Positions 16,182-23,628 of a DNA stretch of 32,196 nt are shown piece after piece (within the stretch, counting starts at the first letter, position 1; the number at the start of each line of letters is the position of its first letter). The position numbers and the translations under genes are program-made. Origin of the DNA: a virus; the IMG/VR virus record IMGVR_UViG_3300020401_000055, positions 1-32,196 of that record. One strand, given 5' to 3'. A model generated the notes under the pieces. It was not told the origin of the DNA. It was given only the letters and a program-made list of their open reading frames with translations, and did not search any database.

Positions 16182-16893
16182 TAAAATAATATTAGAAGTT
16201 TATACTAACCAACAATACGTAATGGATCAGTGTCAACCTACGTTGGCAAGAAACTTTATTCCTGAATGGTGGAAAAGTTTACCACCTAGTAGGACAGAAA
16301 CAAATTTATACACTCACGGTAGTCCTGTACCAATTAGTAGCATGAAACAATGTCCTGCTATTAATGATATATTAAGAGAAGGTGTTATCTTTCCTAGCTG
16401 GTGTGAACTGCATTTAGATTGTGACCAATATGGTAAATTGGATCAAAGAGTGTTTCCAGAACATACTGCATTACTACCACATGATAAACAAGATTGGGAT
16501 TTTCATAAACCAAATTATGCACACGTTAAGGTAGGTAGTCCTTGGCTAATAAAAGAATCCACAGGTGTTAAATGGGTGTGGATAAAACCGGAATGGCACC
16601 AAAAAGATCCACTTGCATATTGGGGTGTACCGGGTGTCATAGAATATAAACACCAACACGCAGTACTTAACAACATAATGATTAAGTATGGTACAAGTTG
16701 TAAAATCAATACAGGCGATCCTTGGTTGCAATTAATTCCAATGTCAGACAAACCAATCGAAGTTAAATGCCAGCTCGTGAGTGATGCAGAAATGAATAGA
16801 TTAAATACAACTAACATATCTGCCGTTGGTAGTTATGGCAAGTCGATTAGAAATAAAAAACGTCAGGAAGGTAGATTGAATGAAAACGATTAG
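16165..16893 (+). CDS. DUF6065-like protein, copy 1 (242 aa)
   Basis: The architecture matches the second copy at 22604: a PEWWKSLPPSR segment (about 34-44), a CPAINDILREG motif followed by PSWCELHLD, a central PWL segment, and a C-terminal DPWLQLIPMSDKP. In the second copy the corresponding segments are PEWFKKQ, CPGILDVLNQG with PLWSDYKVV, NPWYVKTP and CQVIPFKRED. I assign both to the DUF6065-like phage/bacterial family from memory; its biochemical function is unknown to me. A metal- or sugar-binding enzyme role next to methyltransferases and an oxygenase is only context. Confidence 0.65.
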   Translation: MDYSSDKIILEVYTNQQYVMDQCQPTLARNFIPEWWKSLPPSRTETNLYTHGSPVPISSMKQCPAINDILREGVIFPSWCELHLDCDQYGKLDQRVFPEHTALLPHDKQDWDFHKPNYAHVKVGSPWLIKESTGVKWVWIKPEWHQKDPLAYWGVPGVIEYKHQHAVLNNIMIKYGTSCKINTGDPWLQLIPMSDKPIEVKCQLVSDAEMNRLNTTNISAVGSYGKSIRNKKRQEGRLNEND

Positions 16894-17443
16894 TGAAGAA
16901 TACGTTCATCAGTTGTCGCAGTTACACGATGAAAAAGCATCTTTTGGAGATGCAAAAGGACTAAAGGCAATTGAAAAATGGTTAAAAGAATTTAAGCCTC
17001 AATCAATATTTGATTATGGTTGTGGTAAGGGCGGAGTGGTACAAGCACTCAAAGAAAATTACAAAGATATTAATGCAGTAGGGTGGGATCCAGGACATCC
17101 TGCATTTCAAGAAAGACAGCCTGGACCATTTGATATGCTTATTAGTACTGACGTTTTAGAACATATCGAACCTGTCTTTCTTGACAACGTATTAAAAGAT
17201 ATCTACGAAACATTTAGTAAAAACGCATTTCTAATTATTGCTACAAGTCCAGCTAAAAAGTTTTTACCGGACGGACGTAATGCACACTTGATTGTTGAAA
17301 CACCTGGTTGGTGGAAGGATAAGATTGAAAAGAATATGCCTGGCATAAAGTTTGTTCATCATGAATTTGTAGAAAAAACAAGAACTGATAAAAGAGGAAA
17401 AGTTCACCCTAACAACAAGTATATTGTTGTATTGGAGAAGTAG
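16880..17443 (+). CDS. Class I SAM-dependent methyltransferase (187 aa)
   Basis: SAM motif I is SIFDYGCGKGG (42-52), followed by AVGWDPGHPAF and the post-I segment MLISTDVLEHIEPVF, typical of small class I methyltransferases. The length fits a single catalytic domain. It overlaps the upstream gene by 14 bases, and its stop is followed immediately by the next ATG. The substrate is unknown; a small molecule or sugar is more likely than DNA because no target-recognition domain is present. Confidence 0.85.
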   Translation: MKTISEEYVHQLSQLHDEKASFGDAKGLKAIEKWLKEFKPQSIFDYGCGKGGVVQALKENYKDINAVGWDPGHPAFQERQPGPFDMLISTDVLEHIEPVFLDNVLKDIYETFSKNAFLIIATSPAKKFLPDGRNAHLIVETPGWWKDKIEKNMPGIKFVHHEFVEKTRTDKRGKVHPNNKYIVVLEK

Positions 17444-18169
17444 ATGTCTTTTACTAATCTCATTACAACTGCTATTGATACTGTGGTAGATGATCTAAGA
17501 GCCAAAGGCGAACCTACTGTTTGTGAACTTGGTAACCAACGTATTAAGAACAATAAGTCTAGAGCTACTATGTTCAATAGACTAAACATACACAATCAAA
17601 CTATTACATCTACAAAAGATTTTTTCCTTGCATTAGGATTTAAAGAATATGTTGCTATTGATGTTAACACAGAAAAAGATGCAATAGCAATGGATCTAAA
17701 CACTGACATCAGCAAACAATACAATTATACTAAACAGTTTGATCTTGTTACTAACAATGGTACAGGAGAACACGTATTCAATCAATATACAGTATATAAA
17801 AATATGCACGACTTAACAAAGGTAGGCGGATATATGATTCACGTACTTCCTTTTTATCGTTGGGTTGATCATGGCTTCTTTAATACACAGCCTAACTTAT
17901 ATCCTTGTCTAGCTAATCAAAATGATTACAATTTGTTAGCACTATGGATAGGAACAAGTGACGGACAAAGAATAGAGAAGTGCAAAGTAACTGCATTAAG
18001 AAGATATAAAGGTTATAGGAACGACTTCCAATTAGATACTTGGGAACGTGATCCTATGGTAGTTGCTATTATGAAGAAAAATAATAACAACGAATTTCAG
18101 ATCCCACAACAAGAATTGTATGCGGGAGATAACATCACCAGCGATGAGATAAGTGAAAGATATAAATGA
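17444..18169 (+). CDS. Methyltransferase-like protein (241 aa)
   Basis: The fold resembles a class I methyltransferase with weakened motifs: TVCELGNQRIK in the motif I place, EYVAIDVNTEKDAIAMDLN for the second strand with its acidic residue, FDLVTNNGTGEHVFNQYTVY and then VGGYMIHVLPFYRWVDHGFF. Motif I lacks the usual GxGxG, so SAM binding may be altered. The C-terminal 60 residues are polar and unassigned. It overlaps the next gene by ATGA. It probably acts with the preceding methyltransferase; substrate unknown. Confidence 0.65.
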   Translation: MSFTNLITTAIDTVVDDLRAKGEPTVCELGNQRIKNNKSRATMFNRLNIHNQTITSTKDFFLALGFKEYVAIDVNTEKDAIAMDLNTDISKQYNYTKQFDLVTNNGTGEHVFNQYTVYKNMHDLTKVGGYMIHVLPFYRWVDHGFFNTQPNLYPCLANQNDYNLLALWIGTSDGQRIEKCKVTALRRYKGYRNDFQLDTWERDPMVVAIMKKNNNNEFQIPQQELYAGDNITSDEISERYK

Positions 18170-18936
18170 ACAACCAATTAAGTGTATTACAAAATTTCAA
18201 ACCTTCTATGTTGAAGACGAATCCGTTTCCGTACATATACATTCCAGAGGTATTACCCTGGGACTTATATGAAAGGCTAGAAGCAGAATATCCAGAGCAA
18301 CATTGTACTAAAGGACAAACACATGGCTTTGGCACAATGAGATATATGCAACATGAGTTTGATTACGAGAACGTAGTAACTCCATTATGGCGTGACTTTG
18401 CCGCATATCATACAAGCAAAGAATATAAAGATGAGCTTATTCGTGCATTTAGAGTACCAATGACTGACTTATATCCTAAAGGTAGATTTGCAGAAGACCT
18501 ATACACAAAGTATATACGGTCGGACGTTAGTCCTAGGAGAGCTCCTGTAGGATCTACAGTAAGAATGGAATTACAATTTGTTATGAATGCAATTGATCAC
18601 AAACACATACGTACACCACACGTAGATCAATCAAAAGAATTATTTGCTTGTTTGTTTTATTTTAAGAAGCCAGAAGACAAAGGTGAAGACGGTGGACTAA
18701 ACATTTATAGAAACACAGCAGGCAAACAATGGCGTAGAGTAACAGGACGTGAAGCAGTACCAGAAGATATTAAAGCTGTTGATCACATACCTTATAAACG
18801 CAACACTATGGTTTGCTTTTTAAATTCAGTAGATAGCTTACATGGTGTAACACCAAGAAACAATCCCTCACATATAAGACGTTATGTAAACATTGACGGA
18901 CATATTGTTGAGAAGTTATTTGCATTTCAAGATTAG
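18166..18936 (+). CDS. 2-oxoglutarate/Fe(II)-dependent oxygenase (256 aa)
   Basis: The facial-triad signature is visible: TPHVDQSKELFACLFYFKKP gives H152 and D154, DSLHGVTPR gives the distal H226, and HIRRYVNID provides the Arg for 2-oxoglutarate. The double-stranded beta-helix spans about 130-245. The N-terminal segment NPFPYIYIPEVLPWDLYERL is common in phage and capsule-associated members of this superfamily. The enzyme would hydroxylate an unknown small molecule, sugar or peptide using O2. It is coupled by ATGA to the methyltransferase-like gene and followed by a cupin gene. Confidence 0.87.
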   Translation: MNNQLSVLQNFKPSMLKTNPFPYIYIPEVLPWDLYERLEAEYPEQHCTKGQTHGFGTMRYMQHEFDYENVVTPLWRDFAAYHTSKEYKDELIRAFRVPMTDLYPKGRFAEDLYTKYIRSDVSPRRAPVGSTVRMELQFVMNAIDHKHIRTPHVDQSKELFACLFYFKKPEDKGEDGGLNIYRNTAGKQWRRVTGREAVPEDIKAVDHIPYKRNTMVCFLNSVDSLHGVTPRNNPSHIRRYVNIDGHIVEKLFAFQD

Positions 18937-18944
18937 GAGTAATT

Positions 18945-19295
18945 ATGAAAGCAGGAAAAATTTGGGGTGAAACAAAACTTATCCATGCAAATGGTGTTTT
19001 AGAATTTCATCGTATACAATATAAAAAAGGATTCAAATGTTCAGAGCATGAACATAAATTTAAATGGAATGGATTTTTTGTTGAATCGGGCAAGATGCTT
19101 GTTCGTGTTTGGCAAGAAGACCAAGGATTAGTTGACGAAACTATTCTTGGCCCTGGTGACTTTACTCAGGTTAAGCCTGGTAAGGTTCATCAGTTCGAAG
19201 GTATCGAAGACGGTGTTGCCTTTGAATTGTACTGGGCAGAGTTTAACCATGATGACATAGTTAGACGCACAGCCGGTACGAAAGTACAACAATAA
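18945..19295 (+). CDS. Single-domain cupin protein (116 aa)
   Basis: A one-domain cupin. The first motif CSEHEHKFKWNGFFVESGK supplies H35, H37 and E47 as possible metal ligands, and the second motif PGDFTQVKPGKVHQFEG supplies H82. The length fits a minimal cupin barrel. AGGAG lies just upstream of the ATG. Its neighbours are an oxygenase and a purine permease, but no specific reaction can be read from the sequence; sugar-phosphate isomerase, dioxygenase or binding roles are all possible. Confidence 0.82.
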   Translation: MKAGKIWGETKLIHANGVLEFHRIQYKKGFKCSEHEHKFKWNGFFVESGKMLVRVWQEDQGLVDETILGPGDFTQVKPGKVHQFEGIEDGVAFELYWAEFNHDDIVRRTAGTKVQQ

Positions 19296-19297
19296 AA

Positions 19298-19304
19298 GAG
19301 GAGG
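19298..19304 (+). promoter_or_regulatory. Very strong Shine-Dalgarno for the permease
   Basis: GAGGAGG is located 6 bases before the ATG at 19311. It is among the best ribosome-binding sites in the window and implies efficient translation of the permease. Confidence 0.75.
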
Positions 19305-19310
19305 AACAGG

Positions 19311-20621
19311 ATGTTCAAATCACTTTCAGAAAGTGTTGGTAACTTTTTTAGTTTACCTAAAGGCAGTTCAGTCAGAACGGAAGTTATGGCAGGATTGGCT
19401 ACCTTTCTAACTATGGCATATATCACGGTTGTAAACCCTGCTATATTGTCAACAGAAGGTACCGGTATGGAGTTCGGTGCCGTATTTACTGCAACCATTA
19501 TTGCGGCTGTGGTAGGTACACTAATTATGGGACTTTGGGCCAAATGGCCTGTAGCACTAGCACCAGGAATGGGACTAAATGCCTTTTTTGCATTTGGTGT
19601 TGTCTTTGGAATGGGCTACACTTATCAACAGGCACTAGCGGCTGTATTCATTGCAGGTTTAGTGTTCATTGGTTTAAGTGTAACACCTGCTAGGAAATAC
19701 ATCATCAATAGTATTCCCAAGTCAATGAAACTCGGTGTAGGAGCAGGTATAGGTTTGTTCCTTGCTATCATTGGTTTGAAGAATGCTGGGGTTGTTGTAG
19801 ATAACCCGGCGACATTAGTTGGACTTGGAGATATTTCAAGCTGGCCAGTATTATTAGCAGGACTTGGTTTTGCTATTATGGCCATTGCAGATAAACGTGG
19901 TATCCCAGGTGCAATTATTATAGGTATATTAGCAACAAGTATCATTGCATGGATTTTTGGTATTTCAGAAATCGGCGGTGTTGTTGGTAGCATTCCTAAC
20001 CCAAGTCACGCATTTAGCATGGACTTTAGTTTAATAGCGACAGCTGGTTTCATTGGAACTGCATTTGCATTTTTATTTGTAGACTTCTTTGATACGGCAG
20101 GAACACTTACAAGTGTTGCTAACTTAACAGGTAAGGTTGATAAGAATGGCGAAGTCGAAGGAATCGACAGAGCTTTATTGGCTGACTCTGTTGCTACATC
20201 AGTTGGAGCATTAGCAGGTACTTCAAATACTACATCATACATTGAGTCTGGTGCTGGTATTAAAGAAGGTGGTAAGACAGGACTAACGGCAGTAACAGTT
20301 GCCGTATTGTTTGCACTATGTTTATTCTTTGCACCATTGGCGCAGAGCATTCCAGCATTTGCAACGGCTCCTGCTTTAGTATTCATCGCAACATATTTCT
20401 TACGTAATCTTAAAGATATCGAATGGGAAGATGTAAGTGAATACGCACCAGCAGTACTGGCGGCAATCATTATGCCGTTAACTTTTAGTATTGCATATGG
20501 TATAGCACTTGGCTTTATTGCATACGTTATCATTAAAGCAGTAAGTGGCAAACACGCAGATTTAAATGGCGGTTCATTAGCAATCGCGGCTGTTAGTGTT
20601 TTATACTTTGCAGTAGCATAA
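19311..20621 (+). CDS. AzgA-type purine (adenine/guanine/hypoxanthine) permease, NCS2 superfamily
   Basis: A full-length polytopic inner-membrane transporter (436 aa, about 12 hydrophobic segments) importing purine bases with protons. AzgA-family signatures are present: MAYITVVNPAIL (about 35-46), ALAPGMGLNAFFAFG (about 82-96), FVDFFDTAGTLTSVAN (about 256-271) and TSNTTSYIESGAGIKEGGKT (about 304-323). The gene is visibly richer in G+C than its neighbours: by hand count 30/60 in 19501-19560 and 27/60 in 20341-20400, versus 17/60 in 17641-17700, although Gly/Ala-rich membrane protein composition contributes. It has its own strong ribosome site and is followed by a terminator. Recent acquisition from a bacterium is likely. 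Substrate choice between adenine, guanine and hypoxanthine is not resolved. Confidence 0.92.
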   Translation: MFKSLSESVGNFFSLPKGSSVRTEVMAGLATFLTMAYITVVNPAILSTEGTGMEFGAVFTATIIAAVVGTLIMGLWAKWPVALAPGMGLNAFFAFGVVFGMGYTYQQALAAVFIAGLVFIGLSVTPARKYIINSIPKSMKLGVGAGIGLFLAIIGLKNAGVVVDNPATLVGLGDISSWPVLLAGLGFAIMAIADKRGIPGAIIIGILATSIIAWIFGISEIGGVVGSIPNPSHAFSMDFSLIATAGFIGTAFAFLFVDFFDTAGTLTSVANLTGKVDKNGEVEGIDRALLADSVATSVGALAGTSNTTSYIESGAGIKEGGKTGLTAVTVAVLFALCLFFAPLAQSIPAFATAPALVFIATYFLRNLKDIEWEDVSEYAPAVLAAIIMPLTFSIAYGIALGFIAYVIIKAVSGKHADLNGGSLAIAAVSVLYFAVA

Positions 20622-20630
20622 TAATTAACT

Positions 20631-20660
20631 ACAAAGGCCCTACGGGGCCTTTGTTAACTT
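20631..20660 (+). terminator. Rho-independent terminator after the permease
   Basis: ACAAAGGCCC (20631-20640) pairs perfectly with GGGCCTTTGT (20645-20654) around a TACG loop, giving a 10-bp GC-centred stem followed by TAACTT. It lies 10 bases after the permease stop codon and separates the accessory block from the replication block. The T tract is short. Confidence 0.8.
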
Positions 20661-20672
20661 AAAGGATTTACA

Positions 20673-20942
20673 ATGGGCAATCTAATACCAGGGGCAAAAT
20701 TAATTTACGAAAGAGTTGACGATACTGTTTATGCAAGATACAGAGATCCACCACATAATAAAATACCAAGATGGGAAGTAGGAGGTTCACCAAAACAAAT
20801 GGAACTTTTTGACCATTGGGAATTTGAAGAAATGATGAAAGCATCAAAAGACTATCCTACACTCAAAAAATCACTTGACAAATTGTTTACAATATGGTAT
20901 ACTATAAAAGATGAAGCCGAAAAGAAAATTACCGCTGAATGA
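20673..20942 (+). CDS. Small conserved phage protein (89 aa)
   Basis: The product begins MGNLIPGAKLIYERVDDTVY and contains a YRDPPHNKIPRWEVGG loop, with helices from about 42 onward (MELFDHWEFEEMMKASKDYP). No named domain is recognised. AAGGA precedes the ATG. Its last third contains the promoter for the next gene, and its stop lies 32 bases inside that gene. Confidence 0.8.
   Translation: MGNLIPGAKLIYERVDDTVYARYRDPPHNKIPRWEVGGSPKQMELFDHWEFEEMMKASKDYPTLKKSLDKLFTIWYTIKDEAEKKITAE
20875..20903 (+). promoter_or_regulatory. Sigma70-type promoter, leaderless arrangement (gp62 candidate)
   Basis: TTGACA (20875-20880), a 17-base spacer and TATACT (20898-20903) are followed after seven bases (ATAAAAG) by ATG 20911, with no Shine-Dalgarno site. 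The predicted start of transcription falls within a base of the ATG. The whole promoter is embedded in the preceding coding region. Confidence 0.7.
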
Positions 20943-21378
20943 GATCTTTATGGCCATGGATATGAATGGCAAAGGTGCATTTGATGAGTGGACAGAAGAA
21001 GAACGGAAAGAACTTAACTTTTGGTTATTGAATCGTTATGCTAGTTCTGTTGCAGGTACAAGAGAAGCAAAAGAATTGGCTGTATTACTAACTAATGAAA
21101 ACTATAACAAGAATTGGAACATACTAGGAACAAGACATCCTAAACTACAATGGCAGTTGCTATGCACACTACACAATGCAAAAAGTTCTAGCAAACAACA
21201 CGTTTGGCAAGGACTAAAACAAAAGAGTGGTGATGCAAAGATCATAAAGTTTTTAAAAGATATGTTTCCTAACATGAAAGAAGATGAGGTAGACTTACTT
21301 GCTAAATTATCTACAACAAAAGAACTTAAACAATACGCCGAAGACCTCGGGATGGATAAAAAAGATGTCAAGCTCTAA
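20911..21378 (+). CDS. 62: Probable clamp-loader small subunit gp62 (155 aa)
   Basis: The sequence resembles T4-type gp62, the small subunit that works with gp44 to load the sliding clamp. The order of features agrees with cyanophage gp62 from memory: an N-terminal LNEIFMAMDMNGKG helix, FWLLNRYASSVAGTREAKEL with the conserved Asn-Arg, HPKLQWQLLCTLHNAKSSSK, KIIKFLKDMFPNMKEDEVDL and a final short helix. The identity is low and was judged by eye. ATG 20911 is preferred over ATG 20950 because the promoter predicts a leaderless message beginning there. It overlaps the zinc-finger gene by 14 bases. Confidence 0.55.
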   Translation: MKPKRKLPLNEIFMAMDMNGKGAFDEWTEEERKELNFWLLNRYASSVAGTREAKELAVLLTNENYNKNWNILGTRHPKLQWQLLCTLHNAKSSSKQHVWQGLKQKSGDAKIIKFLKDMFPNMKEDEVDLLAKLSTTKELKQYAEDLGMDKKDVKL

Positions 21379-22051
21379 ACCATTTACTTGTCCTTATTGT
21401 GGTGCAAGTTTTACTAGAGAAAAAACTCTTGCAGTTCATATGTGTGAAAAGAAACGTAGACACTTTCAAAAAGATGAGAAACGTGTACAGCTTGGCTATT
21501 TGACTTTCAATAGATTTTATAAGCTATGTCAGAAAGCAAAAGAGAATAAAACGTATGAACAGTTTTGTGATAGTCCATACTACAACGCATTTGTAAAGTT
21601 TGGATCATTTGTAAACAATGTGCGTCCACTATATCCAGAGAAGTATGTAGACTATGTTGTAACAAGCGGAGTAAGATTAGATCATTGGTGCAGAGAAGAA
21701 ATGTATGAACGTTATGCACTAGACTTGATATTAAAGGAAAGTGTTGAAACTGCACTTGAACGTAGTGTAAAAACAATGATGGATTGGGGTGAAGATAAAG
21801 AAGCTAGATGGCAAGACTACTTCAACTATTGTAGTTTGAATAGAGCAACACAAGATATCAAAGATGGAAAAGTAAGTCCATGGTTAATATTAAATTGTAA
21901 AAGTGGAAAAGAGATGTTAGGTAAATTTAATGATGAGCAACTACAGATTGTATATCATGTAATGAATCCTAATCATTGGGCTATGCGTTTTAAAAGAGGC
22001 GTAGCAGATGTTGAATTAGTAAAAGAGATTGTTAAAGAAGCAGGATTATAA
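21365..22051 (+). CDS. Conserved phage protein with N-terminal C2H2 zinc finger (228 aa)
   Basis: Residues 9-33 form a zinc finger: C9-x2-C12-x12-H25, with C27 or H33 as the fourth ligand (FTCPYCGASFTREKTLAVHM). The remaining 190 residues are conserved-looking and partly helical, with NAFVKFGSFVNNVRPLYPEK, SGVRLDHWCREEMYERYALD and KVSPWLILNCKSGKEML. From memory this protein is conserved in marine T4-like phages without an assigned function. The start at 21365 is chosen because the finger follows directly; an upstream in-frame start would lie deep in the gp62 gene. It is coupled by TAATG to the DnaE-like gene, so a replisome or DNA-repair role is a reasonable inference. Confidence 0.8.
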   Translation: MSSSKPFTCPYCGASFTREKTLAVHMCEKKRRHFQKDEKRVQLGYLTFNRFYKLCQKAKENKTYEQFCDSPYYNAFVKFGSFVNNVRPLYPEKYVDYVVTSGVRLDHWCREEMYERYALDLILKESVETALERSVKTMMDWGEDKEARWQDYFNYCSLNRATQDIKDGKVSPWLILNCKSGKEMLGKFNDEQLQIVYHVMNPNHWAMRFKRGVADVELVKEIVKEAGL

Positions 22052-22617
22052 TGCCAGATATAGATATAGACTTTGCAGATAGAGATGTTATACTTAACAA
22101 GTTAAAGCATCGTGTGGCAAGGTTAGATACAAAAAAGAAACATAACACAGGAGTATATGTAACGGAAGTTCCGCACAATCCTGTTGATATGTTATCTACT
22201 TTAGATCATAAGACGGCAGAAGACAGGGGATACTTTAAACTAGACTTTCTTAATGTTAGTCTGTATAAAGATATAAAAGATGAAGAGCATCTTACTAAAC
22301 TTATGACAAAGGAACCATTATGGGATTTACTCACAGAAGCAGAATTCACAAGCAAATTATTTCACGTAGGAGAACACAGCTCCCTACTAAAAAAACTGAA
22401 ACCGAAAACGATATTGGAACTAGCGGCGACACTGGCGATAATAAGACCCGCAAAGAGATATCTGCAAGACAGCTCTTGGGAGGACATACACAAGGAAGTT
22501 TGGACAAAGCCAAGTAGTGGTGAATACTTCTTTAAGAAAGCACACGCAGTCGCATACGCACACGCAATAGTGGTGCAGATGAATCTAATATGTGAACAAC
22601 TATATGAAAACAACTAA
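22051..22617 (+). CDS. Miniature DNA polymerase III alpha (DnaE)-like protein (188 aa)
   Basis: Four short motifs of bacterial DnaE occur in the DnaE order inside 188 residues: MPDIDIDFADRDVI (1-14; palm Asp motif, normally PDxDxDF), GYFKLDFLNVSLYKDI (60-75; DnaE KxDFLGLxxLxxI, with the third palm Asp at D65), TLAIIRPAKRYLQ (127-139; DnaE ALYRPGP-like) and YFFKKAHAVAYAHAIVVQMN (159-178; DnaE FNKSHAxAYA). DnaE is about 1100 aa; PHP, thumb, most of the fingers and the OB and tau-binding domains are absent here. It may be a non-polymerising derivative, a structural part of the phage replisome or a decoy for the host clamp or clamp loader. It overlaps the zinc-finger gene by TAATG. Confidence 0.65.
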   Translation: MPDIDIDFADRDVILNKLKHRVARLDTKKKHNTGVYVTEVPHNPVDMLSTLDHKTAEDRGYFKLDFLNVSLYKDIKDEEHLTKLMTKEPLWDLLTEAEFTSKLFHVGEHSSLLKKLKPKTILELAATLAIIRPAKRYLQDSSWEDIHKEVWTKPSSGEYFFKKAHAVAYAHAIVVQMNLICEQLYENN

Positions 22618-23341
22618 AGTTACATTTTTTACACACTTTGAAGAACTTAAAGAAAGTTTGCCACCTGTACCAGCAAGTAAGTTTTGGCCTGAATGGTTTA
22701 AGAAACAAAAGACTCCTGAAGTACAAATGTCGCAGGAACTTATTGATAGAGGTGGACCTAAGACTGTAAAAAGTTGTCCAGGTATACTAGATGTTCTTAA
22801 TCAAGGCTACATTATTCCTTTATGGAGTGACTACAAAGTAGTACGTGTACCAGGCACACAAGAACAGCCACAAGGTATCAGATGGAGAATGCCAGGCGGA
22901 CAACAAAGTATGTTTGGTGCTAGTACACACCCTATGGAACAGATGGATGCTTATCCGTTTGGTCCTGATACATTTAATGGTAGTTTTAAGTTTATGAATC
23001 CCTGGTATGTGAAAACACCTCCAGGATATAGTTGTATGTTTGTTGCACCTTATTATAACAAGCACAAAAATTTAGAAATAATGAATGGTATAATAGATAC
23101 AGATTTATATCATGAAGCACACATTAATAGTTTCTTTACTGCACCTATGGGTGAAGAAATAACATTTGAATACGGTATGCCTATATGTCAAGTGATCCCT
23201 TTCAAGAGAGAAGATTATGAAATGGAAGTGTTGGTAGGCGACCATCGATCAATGCACAACAAAGTGACTCAGTTTATTCACAACAGCTTATTCAAAGCAC
23301 AACACTATAGACCCAAGTTAAGTCCGAAGAGGTACAAATGA
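22604..23341 (+). CDS. DUF6065-like protein, copy 2 (245 aa)
   Basis: Shares its motif order with the gene at 16165: PEWFKKQKTPEVQM, SCPGILDVLNQGYIIPLWSD, FKFMNPWYVKTPPGYSCMFV, FFTAPMGEEITFEYGMPICQ and VIPFKRED. Membership of the DUF6065-like family is assigned from memory; function unknown. I used ATG 22604; an in-frame GTG at 22592 would add four residues. It overlaps the DnaE-like gene by 14 bases and the next gene by ATGA. The second copy is more regular than the first around NPW...GYS, suggesting long divergence rather than a recent duplication. Confidence 0.65.
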   Translation: MKTTKVTFFTHFEELKESLPPVPASKFWPEWFKKQKTPEVQMSQELIDRGGPKTVKSCPGILDVLNQGYIIPLWSDYKVVRVPGTQEQPQGIRWRMPGGQQSMFGASTHPMEQMDAYPFGPDTFNGSFKFMNPWYVKTPPGYSCMFVAPYYNKHKNLEIMNGIIDTDLYHEAHINSFFTAPMGEEITFEYGMPICQVIPFKREDYEMEVLVGDHRSMHNKVTQFIHNSLFKAQHYRPKLSPKRYK

Positions 23342-23628
23342 TATTCTGGATAGGATTCACCGTGATGGTGTTGAATGAAGGTTTCGTCATAATGCGACAC
23401 GTACACCCTTGGTTCGCTAACAAAAGAGATCATCTTATTGCAACGTATGGTACGAAGTGGAAGAAGTTCCACGCAACACTTGACTACGTATGGATAGGTG
23501 GTGTCAGTTTAGGAATACTGTTAGATTTTTCTAATTGGAAATTATATGCAACAGTATTAGGAATCTTTTGGGGTATGGTTGCAGTATGCGTTTACTTACC
23601 ACTGCTAGTTAAAAAACTACGTAAGTAA
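23338..23628 (+). CDS. Small membrane protein (96 aa, three helices)
   Basis: Three hydrophobic segments are visible: FWIGFTVMVLNEGFVIM near the N terminus, VWIGGVSLGILLDF around residues 51-64, and LYATVLGIFWGMVAVCVYLP at 69-88, with a basic end KKLRK. The product would span the inner membrane. No family is recognised. It starts by ATGA overlap with copy 2 of the DUF6065-like gene, and its stop directly abuts the stop of the convergent SGNH gene with no intergenic base. Confidence 0.82.
   Translation: MIFWIGFTVMVLNEGFVIMRHVHPWFANKRDHLIATYGTKWKKFHATLDYVWIGGVSLGILLDFSNWKLYATVLGIFWGMVAVCVYLPLLVKKLRK

Noticed and set aside
18157-18166. TATAAATG-like sequence at the start of the 2OG oxygenase gene
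   Set aside because: The last base differs from the late box and includes the ATG itself, so the gene would be transcribed from downstream of its start. It is explained by the ATGA overlap.
20006-20551. Minus-strand open frame of 181 codons inside the permease gene
   Set aside because: It is a low-complexity shadow of a Gly/Ala-rich membrane protein gene on the other strand, with no ribosome site or recognisable domain.
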